Of a stretch of 64,000 nucleotides of DNA, positions 8,454-16,992 are shown piece after piece. The first letter of the stretch is position 1; the number at the start of each line of letters is the position of its first letter. The stretch is from Flectobacillus roseus (GTDB lineage Bacteria; Bacteroidota; Bacteroidia; Cytophagales; Spirosomataceae): assembly GCF_030056665.1 (NCBI RefSeq), contig NZ_JASHIG010000011.1. One strand, 5' to 3'. Position numbers and translations under genes: made by a program. The notes under the pieces were generated by a model. That model was not told where the DNA came from and searched no databases. It saw only the letters and a list, made by a program, of their open reading frames with translations.

Positions 8454-11154
8454 CTTAATCTTAGTTTTGGCGTCTTTGCTATATCTGGCATTCTTATTTG
8501 GTGTAGCATATTGGGCCGAAAAACGTTCTGGAAAAGGCAAAAGCCTTGTTACCAACCCATACATATATGCGCTTTCTTTGGCGATTTATTGTACCGCATG
8601 GACTTTCTATGGCTCGGTTGGTCGAGCTGTAGGTTATGGCATCGAATACCTTTCGGTGTACATAGGCCCCACACTTATGATGCCTCTTTGGTGGTTGGTG
8701 ATTCGCAAAATTATTCGTATCTCCAAAGTATATCGTATTACTTCTATCGCAGATTTTATTTCTTCCAGATATGGCAAAAATGTAACGCTAGGTATTATCG
8801 TCACACTTGTTTCTCTGGTGGGAGTATTACCCTATATTGCTATTCAGCTCAAGGCTATCTCAAGTAGTTTTAGAATCCTAACACGTACTGACTCGCCCTC
8901 TAATAGTCATATTTTCTTGGATGACCTTACCTTCTATATCTCAATGGGTTTGGGGCTATTTACCATTATTTTTGGTACAAGAAAAATCGACTCTACCGAG
9001 CGCCATGAAGGAATGGTGGCAGCCATTGCCGCCGAATCAATCATCAAAGCGTTGGCCTTTATCGTCGTTGGTATTTTTGTAACCTACGGAATTTTCAATG
9101 GTTTTGGTGATATTTTCAATAAAGCAGCTTTACATCCTCAGCTAAAATCTCAGTTTTTGATGGATGGCAACAAAGGAGAATATTCCTCTTGGTTTTGGCA
9201 TACGGCATTATCAATGAGTGCTATCTTATTTTTACCGAGGCAGTTTCAGGTAGCCGTAGTCGAAAATGTCAACGAAAAACACCTCAACAAAGCCATGTGG
9301 TTGTTTCCACTGTACTTGTTGATTATTAATATTTTTGTGTTGCCGATCGCCTTTGGAGGAGAATTGCTGTTTCCCAATCATGATGTCAATCCCGACAATT
9401 ATTTATTAGCAATTCCTTTAAAATACGATGCAAAATTCTTGGCGTTATTGACCTATATCGGAGGATTTTCGGCTGCTACAAGTATGGTTATTGTCGAAAC
9501 CATTGCCCTCAGTATCATGGTTTCGAATAGCTTAATCATGCCGATTTTATTGGCATACCCCAAGGTCATTGGCAAATATGAAAACAACCTCAGTGGTTTA
9601 GTCAACAATATTCGAAGAGTTAGCATTTTTATCATTTTACTTTTGGCATATATCTATGCCAAAGCCATTGCACGCTATTTTTCGCTGGTATCTATCGGCA
9701 TGGTTTCTTTTGCGGCCGTTGCCCAATTTGCACCTGCCATTATTGGTGGTATTTATTGGAAAGAAGGTAATCGAAAAGGAGCGATTATTGGATTATTATC
9801 AGGAACATTTATTTGGTTTTATACCCTCGTGCTTCCTTCTCTGATTGGTGCAGGGCTGTTTCCTCATTCTATTTTGGAGGAAGGTCTTTGGGGAATCAAA
9901 GCCTTACGCCCTTCTGCCCTATTTGGCTTAGAAGGGATGGACGACATTTCGCATGGTGTGTTCTGGAGTATGTTTTTCAATATTGGTAGTTATGTTTCAT
10001 TTTCGTTAATCACCAAATCTACCTCTATTGAACTCAATCAGGCCGTCACTTTTGTAGATATATTTAGTCATTCCAAGTTTACAGATAATACTACCATTTG
10101 GCGTGGCACGGCCTATTTGAATGACATCAGAACGCTATTATTCAACTTTTTTGGCGAACGACGAACCGATAGGGTATTACGGCTTTTTGCCCAAAAACAT
10201 AGTTTAAATTTAGAAAACAAAAAGGCTGACCCAAAGTTAGTTACTTATTCCGAAAAGCTTTTGGCGGGTGTCGTAGGCGCTGCCTCCGCTCGTATTATGG
10301 TGGCCTCTATTTCGAAAGAAGAACATATTTCGATGGATGAAGTAGTCAATATTCTTCGAGCCTCTCAAGAATTGATGGTCAATAATAAAGAGCTTCGCAG
10401 AAAATCTATCGAGCTTGAAAAAGCGACTTCCGAACTCAAAGAGGCTAATGAAATTTTGAAACGTACCGACAAGCTCAAAGATGACTTCTTGTCGACAGTC
10501 GCACACGAAATACGTACTCCGCTGACTTCTATTAGGGCTTTATCAGAAATTGTGTACGACAATCCAGATATGGATCAAGAAGAACGTGAGCATTTTTTAG
10601 GTACTGTAGTAAAAGAATCTGACCGTCTGAGTCGGTTAATTAACCAGGTGCTAGATTTAGAAAAATATGAATCTGGTCGACAGAAACTGATTAAGGAAAG
10701 CGTAGATATTCAGGAAATTGTGAAAGATAGTATCGATGCACTTTATCAACCAGCAAAAGAAAAGGGAATCAAAGTGGTATTCTTGCCAGACCGTTTTGCG
10801 CCAAAATTTGAGGCAGATAGAGATAAATTGATACAAGTCGTGGTAAATCTTATATCCAATGCCATCAAGTATTGCGAAGCAGATAAAGGCGAAATCCAAA
10901 TAGCCACACATTATGTCGAAGGAGCGGTTTATACTAGTATCCAAGACAATGGCGTAGGGATTGCCAAAGAGTTTCAACGACTGATTTTTGACAAATTTTT
11001 TCAAGCAGAAGATCAAACTATCAAAAAACCAAAAGGAAGCGGATTGGGATTGGCTATTTCCAAAAAAATCGTTGAACTACACCAAGGTCAAATCTGGGTA
11101 GAAAGCGAAGTAGGACATGGTTCTAAATTTACCTTTATGCTTCCAGTGGTATAG
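8446..11154 (+). CDS. sodium:solute symporter-fused sensor histidine kinase (CbrA/CrbS-like)
   Basis: This is a membrane sensor that combines a transporter module with a kinase. Residues 1 to about 540 hold roughly 13 hydrophobic segments of an SSS symporter fold. Residues about 570-640, including LLAGVVGAASARIMVAS, match the STAC-type linker of CbrA/CrbS proteins. A coiled coil (about 640-675) leads to HisKA with the phospho-acceptor His687 in FLSTVAHEIRTPLTS. The HATPase end has NLISNAIKY, DNGVGIAK and GSGLGLAISKKIVE. In Vibrio and Pseudomonas, CrbS-type kinases control acs. Here a receiver, a prpE-like gene and acs follow directly. There is no PAS domain, which some relatives have. Confidence 0.9.
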   Translation: MNSLILVLASLLYLAFLFGVAYWAEKRSGKGKSLVTNPYIYALSLAIYCTAWTFYGSVGRAVGYGIEYLSVYIGPTLMMPLWWLVIRKIIRISKVYRITSIADFISSRYGKNVTLGIIVTLVSLVGVLPYIAIQLKAISSSFRILTRTDSPSNSHIFLDDLTFYISMGLGLFTIIFGTRKIDSTERHEGMVAAIAAESIIKALAFIVVGIFVTYGIFNGFGDIFNKAALHPQLKSQFLMDGNKGEYSSWFWHTALSMSAILFLPRQFQVAVVENVNEKHLNKAMWLFPLYLLIINIFVLPIAFGGELLFPNHDVNPDNYLLAIPLKYDAKFLALLTYIGGFSAATSMVIVETIALSIMVSNSLIMPILLAYPKVIGKYENNLSGLVNNIRRVSIFIILLLAYIYAKAIARYFSLVSIGMVSFAAVAQFAPAIIGGIYWKEGNRKGAIIGLLSGTFIWFYTLVLPSLIGAGLFPHSILEEGLWGIKALRPSALFGLEGMDDISHGVFWSMFFNIGSYVSFSLITKSTSIELNQAVTFVDIFSHSKFTDNTTIWRGTAYLNDIRTLLFNFFGERRTDRVLRLFAQKHSLNLENKKADPKLVTYSEKLLAGVVGAASARIMVASISKEEHISMDEVVNILRASQELMVNNKELRRKSIELEKATSELKEANEILKRTDKLKDDFLSTVAHEIRTPLTSIRALSEIVYDNPDMDQEEREHFLGTVVKESDRLSRLINQVLDLEKYESGRQKLIKESVDIQEIVKDSIDALYQPAKEKGIKVVFLPDRFAPKFEADRDKLIQVVVNLISNAIKYCEADKGEIQIATHYVEGAVYTSIQDNGVGIAKEFQRLIFDKFFQAEDQTIKKPKGSGLGLAISKKIVELHQGQIWVESEVGHGSKFTFMLPVV

Positions 11155-11311
11155 GATAAAAGGGATAAAGGGAACAGGCACAAAGGGGCAAAGTGGAAGA
11201 AGTTAATACCTAGAGTGGCCTTTAGGCTATCAAACTTATTATCAATCTAAAATCACTTTACCACTTTGCCACTGTGTGCCTTTGTGCCTCTTAATAAAAA
11301 ACTCATTAAAG
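11155..11311. repeat. inverted word repeat ggcacaaagg...cctttgtgcc between kinase and receiver genes
   Basis: The words aggcacaaaggggcaaagtgg at 11174-11194 are answered by ccactttgccactgtgtgccttt and gtgcctc before 11291. They could fold into a long imperfect hairpin of about 115 bases. Similar words appear near 43.63 kb. The block separates two genes expected to be co-expressed. Confidence 0.45.
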
Positions 11312-11698
11312 ATGAAACAGCAATTAAAAGTATTAGTAGTTGACGACGAGCCTGGCATTTTGATGTCGCTTGAATTCCTGATGAAAAAAGAGGGTTATCA
11401 GGTATTTATTGCTCGTGATGGAGAGGAAGCACTTGACATCATCGAACGTGAGATTCCATCTATAATTTTATTGGACATTATGATGCCCAATGTAGATGGC
11501 TATGAAGTATGCCATTTTGTAAAAAGCACCCTCAAGCTAAGTCATATCAAAATTGTGTTTTTGAGCGCTAAAAATAAAGAATCAGATATGGAAAAAGGAT
11601 ATGCCATTGGAGCCGACCTATATGTGCCAAAACCCTTTTCTACTCGTACTTTGGTCTCAAAAGTCAACGCTTTAGCCCTTGGTATTGCAACTAGCTAA
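11312..11698 (+). CDS. single-domain response regulator (CheY-like receiver)
   Basis: This protein has 128 residues and consists only of a receiver: the acidic pair Asp11-Asp12, the phospho-acceptor Asp55 in LLDIMMPNVDGYE, a Ser/Ala switch in VFLSAKN and Lys in YVPKPF. The ATG at 11312 starts right at the domain. An upstream in-frame start would add residues encoded by the repeat block. It lies 157 bases after the SSS-kinase and is its likely partner. With no DNA-binding output, it must pass the signal by protein contact or phosphotransfer, unlike the LuxR-type CrbR. Confidence 0.9.
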   Translation: MKQQLKVLVVDDEPGILMSLEFLMKKEGYQVFIARDGEEALDIIEREIPSIILLDIMMPNVDGYEVCHFVKSTLKLSHIKIVFLSAKNKESDMEKGYAIGADLYVPKPFSTRTLVSKVNALALGIATS

Positions 11699-11790
11699 GT
11701 TTAGCGGAGTTTTTCACGATTTTTCGGTGTAAACACTTAATTTAGTATTGTGAAAATATTCATGTTTTCTCATGGAATCAGTCAAACTGA

Positions 11791-11827
11791 TAGTTATTCA
11801 TAAACCAACGATTACGATGAATAACTA
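11791..11827. promoter_or_regulatory. perfect 11-bp inverted repeat upstream of the prpE-like gene
   Basis: The arms tagttattcat (11791-11801) and atgaataacta (11817-11827) pair exactly around 15 bases. They lie about 80 bases before the ATG at 11907. The repeat may be an operator or an mRNA hairpin. No T-run follows, so it is a poor terminator. Confidence 0.45.
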
Positions 11828-11906
11828 GGGTACTTTTAACTAAAATCACCAACCTGACTGCTCCTATTAAATATATAACAAAACAAACATATAAGCTTAT
11901 ATACCA

Positions 11907-13817
11907 ATGTCTTACGCAGAAAAATACCAATTCAGCATTGATAATCGTGAGGCTTTTTGGGCCGAACAAGCTCAGCAAATCTCGTGGTTTGAAGCTCCCG
12001 AGCAAACCTTATCTGTAGATGAGAAAGGTTTCTATCGCTGGTTTAAAGGTGGCAAGATGAATACTGCCTATTTGGCACTTGACTACCACGTAGAAAACGG
12101 CAGAGGTGACCAAACTGCTATCATTTACGACTCTCCAGCTACCAAAAGTATAAAAAAGTATAGCTATAGCGAACTTACCAAAGAGGTAGCTAAATTGGCG
12201 GGTGGACTCAAAACTTTAGGCGTTCAAAAAGGAGACACTGTCGTGATTTATATGCCGATGGTTCCCGAAGCTGCCATTGCTATGCTAGCTTGCGCTCGCT
12301 TAGGCGCTGTACACTCGGTGGTATTTGGCGGTTTTGCCCCTCATGAGTTAGCGGTACGTATCGACGATGCCAAACCGAAGGTCATGATTTCGGCATCTTG
12401 TGGAATTGAATTTGAAAAAGTAATTTCCTACAAGCCTCTTCTCGACGAAGCCATCGAAGCCTCTGAGCACAAACCTGCGCACTGTGTGATTCTTCAGCGT
12501 CCACAGGCTCAGGCAAGCATGGTTGAGATTCGCGATGTGGATTATACTCAATTAGTCGAGCAGTCAGACGAAGCTCCTTGCGAAATAGTTGACGCCACCG
12601 ACCCTTTATATATCCTTTATACTTCTGGAACTACAGGCAAACCCAAAGGTATTGTCAGAGACAATGGCGGTCATGCGGTAGCTATGAATTTTTCGATGCG
12701 TGCTATCTATGATGTACAACCAGGCGATGTCTATTGGGCAGCCTCGGATGTAGGTTGGGTAGTGGGACACTCATACATCGTATATGCCCCTTTGATTTAT
12801 GGTTGCACAACCATTTTATTCGAGGGCAAGCCTATCAAAACGCCTGATGCTGGAACGTTCTGGCGTGTTATTGAAGAGCATAAAGTGAAATGCTTTTTTA
12901 CCGCACCAACTGCTTTTAGAGCAATCAAAAAAGAAGACCCTCACGCCGAACTAAAGGCAAAATATGATATTAGTTCACTCAAAGCTATTTACTTGGCGGG
13001 CGAGCGCTGCGACCCTCCTACTCTTGAGTGGTTACAACAAATTACTCAATTGCCAATTCTCGACCACTGGTGGCAAACCGAAACGGGTTGGGGAATTGTG
13101 GGCAACATGGTTGGTATCGAAGCTTTTCCCGTAAAAGCAGGTTCGGCAACCAAGCCTGTATGTGGTTTTGAGTTGAAAATCTTGAACGAAGCTGGCGAAG
13201 AACTTGGTCCTAATCAGGATGGATATGTTTGTATCAAACTCCCAATGCCTCCAGGCTGTTTGCCAACACTTTGGAATGATGACGATCGCTTCAGAACCTC
13301 TTACTTGACTACTTTTGAAGGCTATTACCTCACGGGTGATGGTGGTTTTATCGACCAAGATGGCTATGTCTTTATTATGGGTCGTATCGACGACGTAATC
13401 AATGTGGCAGGTCACCGTCTTTCGACTGGTGCTATGGAAGAAATCATTGCCTCACACCCAGCAGTCGCCGAATGTGCCGTGGTGGGTATCGCCGACGAGC
13501 TTCGTGGACAGCGTCCTGTTGGTTTTGCTGTGCTGAAAGACGGACAAGATATAGATGAAAATACGCTTGAGCAACAAAGTATCGCTTTGATTCGTGAGCA
13601 AATAGGTGCCGTAGCTTTTTATAGAAATACCATTTTAGTAAAACGTTTACCTAAAACTCGTTCAGGAAAAATCCTCCGCAAAATTATTCGTCAAATTGCC
13701 GATGGCGAAAGCTTCAATATGCCGTCGACTATCGATGATCCTGCTATTTTAGATGAAATCACCCAACGTTTGCAAGAGCGCAACATTGGCTTAGCATATA
13801 CAGAAAAACAAGTTTAA
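11907..13817 (+). CDS. prpE: acyl-CoA synthetase, propionate--CoA ligase type (PrpE/ACSS3-like)
   Basis: This enzyme activates a short-chain acid, probably propionate, to its CoA thioester with ATP via an acyl-AMP. The 636 residues carry the adenylate-forming motifs YTSGTTGKPKG, DVGWVVGHSYIVYAPL, AGERCDPPTLEW and DHWWQTETGW, then YLTGDGG and GRIDDVINVAGHR. The catalytic lysine is K588 in TRSGKILRK, a usual target of reversible acetylation. The AGER and HWWQTETGW variants favour the PrpE/ACSS3 branch over Acs, which is present downstream at 14761. Substrate choice is an inference. A tiny membrane protein gene follows 22 bases later, before the terminator at 14094. Confidence 0.85.
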   Translation: MSYAEKYQFSIDNREAFWAEQAQQISWFEAPEQTLSVDEKGFYRWFKGGKMNTAYLALDYHVENGRGDQTAIIYDSPATKSIKKYSYSELTKEVAKLAGGLKTLGVQKGDTVVIYMPMVPEAAIAMLACARLGAVHSVVFGGFAPHELAVRIDDAKPKVMISASCGIEFEKVISYKPLLDEAIEASEHKPAHCVILQRPQAQASMVEIRDVDYTQLVEQSDEAPCEIVDATDPLYILYTSGTTGKPKGIVRDNGGHAVAMNFSMRAIYDVQPGDVYWAASDVGWVVGHSYIVYAPLIYGCTTILFEGKPIKTPDAGTFWRVIEEHKVKCFFTAPTAFRAIKKEDPHAELKAKYDISSLKAIYLAGERCDPPTLEWLQQITQLPILDHWWQTETGWGIVGNMVGIEAFPVKAGSATKPVCGFELKILNEAGEELGPNQDGYVCIKLPMPPGCLPTLWNDDDRFRTSYLTTFEGYYLTGDGGFIDQDGYVFIMGRIDDVINVAGHRLSTGAMEEIIASHPAVAECAVVGIADELRGQRPVGFAVLKDGQDIDENTLEQQSIALIREQIGAVAFYRNTILVKRLPKTRSGKILRKIIRQIADGESFNMPSTIDDPAILDEITQRLQERNIGLAYTEKQV

Positions 13818-13839
13818 AACACTAAAACCCCATTGTAAC

Positions 13840-13971
13840 ATGAGCACAGAAACTGAAAAAAAACCGAACTGGATTTTAAGAATCATTATCGCCGCAGCAA
13901 TCATTGGCGCTGCTATTTGGTTGGTAAACGTTATGTCAACTAGCGAAATTGAAATTGGTGGAGGACACTAG
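13840..13971 (+). CDS. 43-residue single-pass membrane peptide downstream of prpE
   Basis: The ATG at 13840 opens 43 codons ending with TAG at 13971. The peptide has a charged head (MSTETEKKPNW), one hydrophobic helix (about residues 12-29, ILRIIIAAAIIGAAIWLV) and a short Ser/Glu/Gly tail ending in GGGH. It starts 22 bases after prpE and lies before the terminator at 14094-14133, so it is probably in the same transcript. No family was recognised. Its position makes it a real small gene rather than noise. Confidence 0.6.
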   Translation: MSTETEKKPNWILRIIIAAAIIGAAIWLVNVMSTSEIEIGGGH

Positions 13972-14093
13972 GAAGTGTTGAGTTTTGAGTGAGGAGTTTT
14001 GAAAATTTTATTTCGGAGGGTGTAGCAAAAAGCAGATATATCTAAAAAACTTTTCTTAAAACGCTTTCATCAAATCAAATTTCTTGACATTTT

Positions 14094-14133
14094 AAGATTG
14101 GCAAAGCACTTGTGGCTTTGCCAATCTTGTTTT
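14094..14133 (+). terminator. intrinsic terminator after prpE and the small membrane gene
   Basis: A 14-bp perfect stem, aagattggcaaagc (14094-14107) with gctttgccaatctt (14115-14128), closes a 7-base loop and is followed by gtttta. Confidence 0.8.
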
Positions 14134-14324
14134 ATTGGATGAAGCTGTTTAAACTTTCGTAATATTTCTTGCGTCAGCAATGAATTTATACTGTTTGAGC
14201 GAAGCGAGTTTATAAATTCTTGAATTTTTTGCGGCCGCCGCTGCGGTTACTTTTTGTTTCAAGACAAAAAGTAAGGCTAAGAATTATCCAATAAAACTGT
14301 TTTTTGAAAAGTTTAAACAGCTTC
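14129..14324. repeat. interleaved inverted repeats framing a hairpin element
   Basis: Two exact inverted pairs are interleaved rather than nested. gttttattggat (14129-14140) pairs with atccaataaaac (14286-14297), and gaagctgtttaaact (14141-14155) pairs with agtttaaacagcttc (14310-14324). Because the order is A-B-A'-B', the two pairs cannot form one simple hairpin. Inside lies the paired-hairpin element 14182-14274. Confidence 0.6.
14182..14274. repeat. paired-hairpin dispersed element, copy 1
   Basis: The first stem is gaatttata (14182-14190) with tataaattc (14211-14219), around ctgtttgagcgaagcgagtt. A GC-rich core gcggccgccg (14231-14240) follows. The second stem is ttactttttgt (14247-14257) with acaaaaagtaa (14264-14274), around ttcaag. 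A second copy with different but still paired stems lies at 21620-21735. Confidence 0.7.
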
Positions 14325-14760
14325 GATTTATCTATTTTATACATACAAAGAAATACCATTTTAACTATAATCAAGTCACCTGACAATCGGCAATATTTTC
14401 TATATCAATTTTTCTTACCAAACACTTGTCACACTTTAACTCAAAACTATTTTTTATTTTTTTACTTAAATAAAAAATACAATTTTCTTCAAAAAATCTC
14501 CGAAAAATACAACATCCACTTTTCAACTTGTATTATATTACTAGTATATAATATTTTAGCAATAAAATATATATTAAATTAGCATAAAACATTTTCAAGA
14601 GTTAGTATAAAGAAAAAAACATCTTGTATTTTTACAGTATAAAATTTAACAATTCGTACCTTCTATTCTGACCTGTCGATTTGACTATGAAAGGAAATGG
14701 CTTTGTAATGAAGTTATTTATCAAAGAAGACACGAGCAGGCCAAAAAACATAATCACACA
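14325..14760. other. AT-rich leader region upstream of acs
   Basis: This stretch of 436 bases is very AT-rich. A low-complexity 92-codon frame near 14304-14582 starts inside the repeat and is not believable. No exact TAnnTTTG promoter was found. The acs promoter probably lies near the end of this stretch. Confidence 0.4.
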
Positions 14761-16656
14761 ATGGACTTAAGAATAAAATCATTCGAAGACTATCAAGAAA
14801 AGTATCAGTATAGTGTTGAAGACCCAGAAAGCTTTTGGGGTGAAATTGCTCAGAACTTCTATTGGAGAAAACCTTGGAAAAAGACCTTAGAATGGAATTT
14901 TACCGATCCAAAGGTGACTTGGTTTAAAGGTGGAAAGTTAAATATTACCGAAAACTGTCTTGACCGCCATTTGGCAACAAGAGGTAATCAGCCTGCGATT
15001 ATTTGGGAATCAAATAGCCCAGATGAGCCTTCTCAAACAATTACTTATAAGGTATTACATGAGCAAGTTTGTCGCTTTGCAAATGTATTGAAAAGAAATG
15101 GTGCTAAGAAAGGTGACCGTATCTGTATTTATATGCCAATGATTCCAGAATTGGCGATTGCGGTATTAGCTTGTGCTCGTATTGGTGCGATTCACTCGGT
15201 AGTATTTGGTGGTTTTTCTGCCCAATCTATCGCCGACCGTATCAACGATGCGCAATGTAATATCGTAGTAACAACCGATGGCGCTTTCCGTGGCAACAAA
15301 GAGATTCCTTTGAAAGCTACCGTAGACGATGCCTTGATTCAGTGCCCAAGTGTTGAGCGCGTAATTGTTTCGACTCGTACTCGCACACCTGTATTTATGC
15401 TCAAAGGTCGTGACTGCTGGTGGGAAGACGAAGTGAAATTGGTTTCGGCCGACTGTCCAGCTGAAGAAATGGACTCGGAAGATATGTTGTTTATCCTATA
15501 TACTTCTGGTTCGACTGGCAAGCCAAAAGGAGTAGTTCACACAGTAGGAGGCTATATGGTGTATTCATCGTATACCTTTGCCAATGTTTTTCAGTATGAA
15601 GAAGGACAAACGCACTTCTGTACAGCTGACATTGGTTGGATTACAGGTCACTCTTACATCGTGTATGGCCCTTTGGCTTGTGGGGCTACAACCTTAATGT
15701 TTGAAGGTATTCCAACATATCCAGATGCGGGTCGTTTCTGGGATATTGTTGAAAAGCATAAAGTAAATATTCTTTACACAGCACCAACAGCGATTCGTTC
15801 GTTGATGTCATTTGGTGACCAATTTGTAGAAGGAAAAGACCTAAGCTCGTTAAAAGTATTAGGTTCAGTAGGTGAGCCAATCAACGAAGAAGCTTGGAAC
15901 TGGTACAACGAAAAAATTGGTAAAGGTCTTTGTCCAATCGTGGATACATGGTGGCAAACAGAAACAGGAGGTATTTTGATTTCACCAATAGCCAATATTA
16001 CGAAAACAAAACCTGCCTACGCTACTTTACCATTGCCAGGTGTACAGCCAATTTTGGTAGACGAAAACGGTGTTGAAATTGAAGGAAATGGCGTTTCGGG
16101 TAATTTGTGTATTAAATTCCCTTGGCCATCTATCATTCGTACCACTTATGGCGACCATGAGCGTTGTCGTCAAACGTATTTCTCAACTTACAAAAACTTG
16201 TATTTCACAGGAGACGGTTGTATGAGAGACGAAGATGGTTATTATCGTATTACAGGTCGTGTAGATGACGTAATCAACGTATCTGGACACCGTATAGGTA
16301 CTGCTGAGGTAGAAAATGCCATCAACATGCACTTGGGTGTGGTTGAATCTGCGGTAGTAGGTTATCCTCACGATATCAAAGGACAAGGTATCTATGCATA
16401 TGTTATTTGTGAAAAACACGTTGGCGATACAGATTTGACGCGCAAAGATATTTTGGCAACGGTAACACGCATTATCGGACCAATTGCCAAACCAGATAAA
16501 ATCCAGTTTGTATCAGGCTTACCAAAAACACGTTCTGGCAAAATCATGCGTCGTATTCTTCGCAAAGTAGCCGAAGGTGATACGGGCAACTTAGGCGATA
16601 CTTCAACCTTGCTTGATCCATCGGTAGTTGATGAAATCAAAGCAGGTGCGTTGTAG
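14761..16656 (+). CDS. acs: acetate--CoA ligase (acetyl-CoA synthetase)
   Basis: This enzyme converts acetate, ATP and CoA to acetyl-CoA, AMP and pyrophosphate, feeding the glyoxylate shunt (aceB at the left edge). The 631 residues show YTSGSTGKPKG, DIGWITGHSYIVYGPL, GSVGEPINEEAW, DTWWQTETGG and GRVDDVINVSGHR. The catalytic lysine is K594 in TRSGKIMRR. These features are those of AcsA/Acs. It follows the SSS-kinase, receiver and prpE genes but is separated by a terminator and a repeat element, so it likely has its own promoter. It may be controlled by the kinase system, as acs is by CrbS/CrbR elsewhere. Confidence 0.95.
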   Translation: MDLRIKSFEDYQEKYQYSVEDPESFWGEIAQNFYWRKPWKKTLEWNFTDPKVTWFKGGKLNITENCLDRHLATRGNQPAIIWESNSPDEPSQTITYKVLHEQVCRFANVLKRNGAKKGDRICIYMPMIPELAIAVLACARIGAIHSVVFGGFSAQSIADRINDAQCNIVVTTDGAFRGNKEIPLKATVDDALIQCPSVERVIVSTRTRTPVFMLKGRDCWWEDEVKLVSADCPAEEMDSEDMLFILYTSGSTGKPKGVVHTVGGYMVYSSYTFANVFQYEEGQTHFCTADIGWITGHSYIVYGPLACGATTLMFEGIPTYPDAGRFWDIVEKHKVNILYTAPTAIRSLMSFGDQFVEGKDLSSLKVLGSVGEPINEEAWNWYNEKIGKGLCPIVDTWWQTETGGILISPIANITKTKPAYATLPLPGVQPILVDENGVEIEGNGVSGNLCIKFPWPSIIRTTYGDHERCRQTYFSTYKNLYFTGDGCMRDEDGYYRITGRVDDVINVSGHRIGTAEVENAINMHLGVVESAVVGYPHDIKGQGIYAYVICEKHVGDTDLTRKDILATVTRIIGPIAKPDKIQFVSGLPKTRSGKIMRRILRKVAEGDTGNLGDTSTLLDPSVVDEIKAGAL

Positions 16657-16710
16657 GAGAATATTTAGTAATTTAGTGAATGAGTGATTATTTTAATGTG
16701 AATTTCACCC

Positions 16711-16734
16711 GTAGAGACGCAATGTTTTGCGTCT
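16711..16734 (+). repeat. gtagagacgc hairpin (REP-like), copy 1
   Basis: gtag is followed by the stem agacgcaa (16715-16722) with ttgcgtct (16727-16734). It is nearly the same as 52477-52500 and inverted relative to 16993-17015. Hairpins of this type are widespread repeats in cyanobacteria and Bacteroidota. Confidence 0.6.
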
Positions 16735-16769
16735 AAAAATGCATCATTCAGAATTTTAATATCAAAAAG

Positions 16770-16804
16770 AGGCGTTCGAAAAACTAATTCCGAACGCCTT
16801 TTTT
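16770..16804 (+). terminator. intrinsic terminator of acs, inside the composite repeat
   Basis: A 9-bp stem, aggcgttcg (16770-16778) with cgaacgcct (16791-16799), is followed by a run of T. It is placed about 115 bases after the acs stop codon. Confidence 0.75.
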
Positions 16805-16992
16805 GATGTTTATGATATTTAAACTTTTTTACTAGTGGTGAATAAATTTACCCACTAATTGGAATAGTCAAGAATTAATTACCTGCTTGGCTTTTGTACA
16901 ATATCGGCATCAAGCTTTAAACAAAGCTTCTTTTCCTCAAAAGAATGAAGCTTGAAGAGCTCTGTTAGAAACCCGCGGGATGACCAATTCCT

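Larger units (their letters stand above)
16671..16880. repeat. composite ~210-bp intergenic repeat with built-in terminator, copy 1
   Basis: The block begins with a 26-base stretch at 16671-16696 identical to 52437-52462. It then has a gtagagacgc hairpin (16711-16734), a terminator hairpin (16770-16804) and the tail word ctagtggtgaataaatttaccc followed by tcaagaat. The order and spacing match copy 2 at 52437-52652. The terminator stems differ in sequence but both pair. Confidence 0.65.

Noticed and set aside
14304..14582. 92-codon open frame upstream of acs
   Set aside because: It is very low in complexity (Phe/Ile/Asn/Tyr/Leu-rich) and starts inside an inverted repeat. Composition alone explains it.
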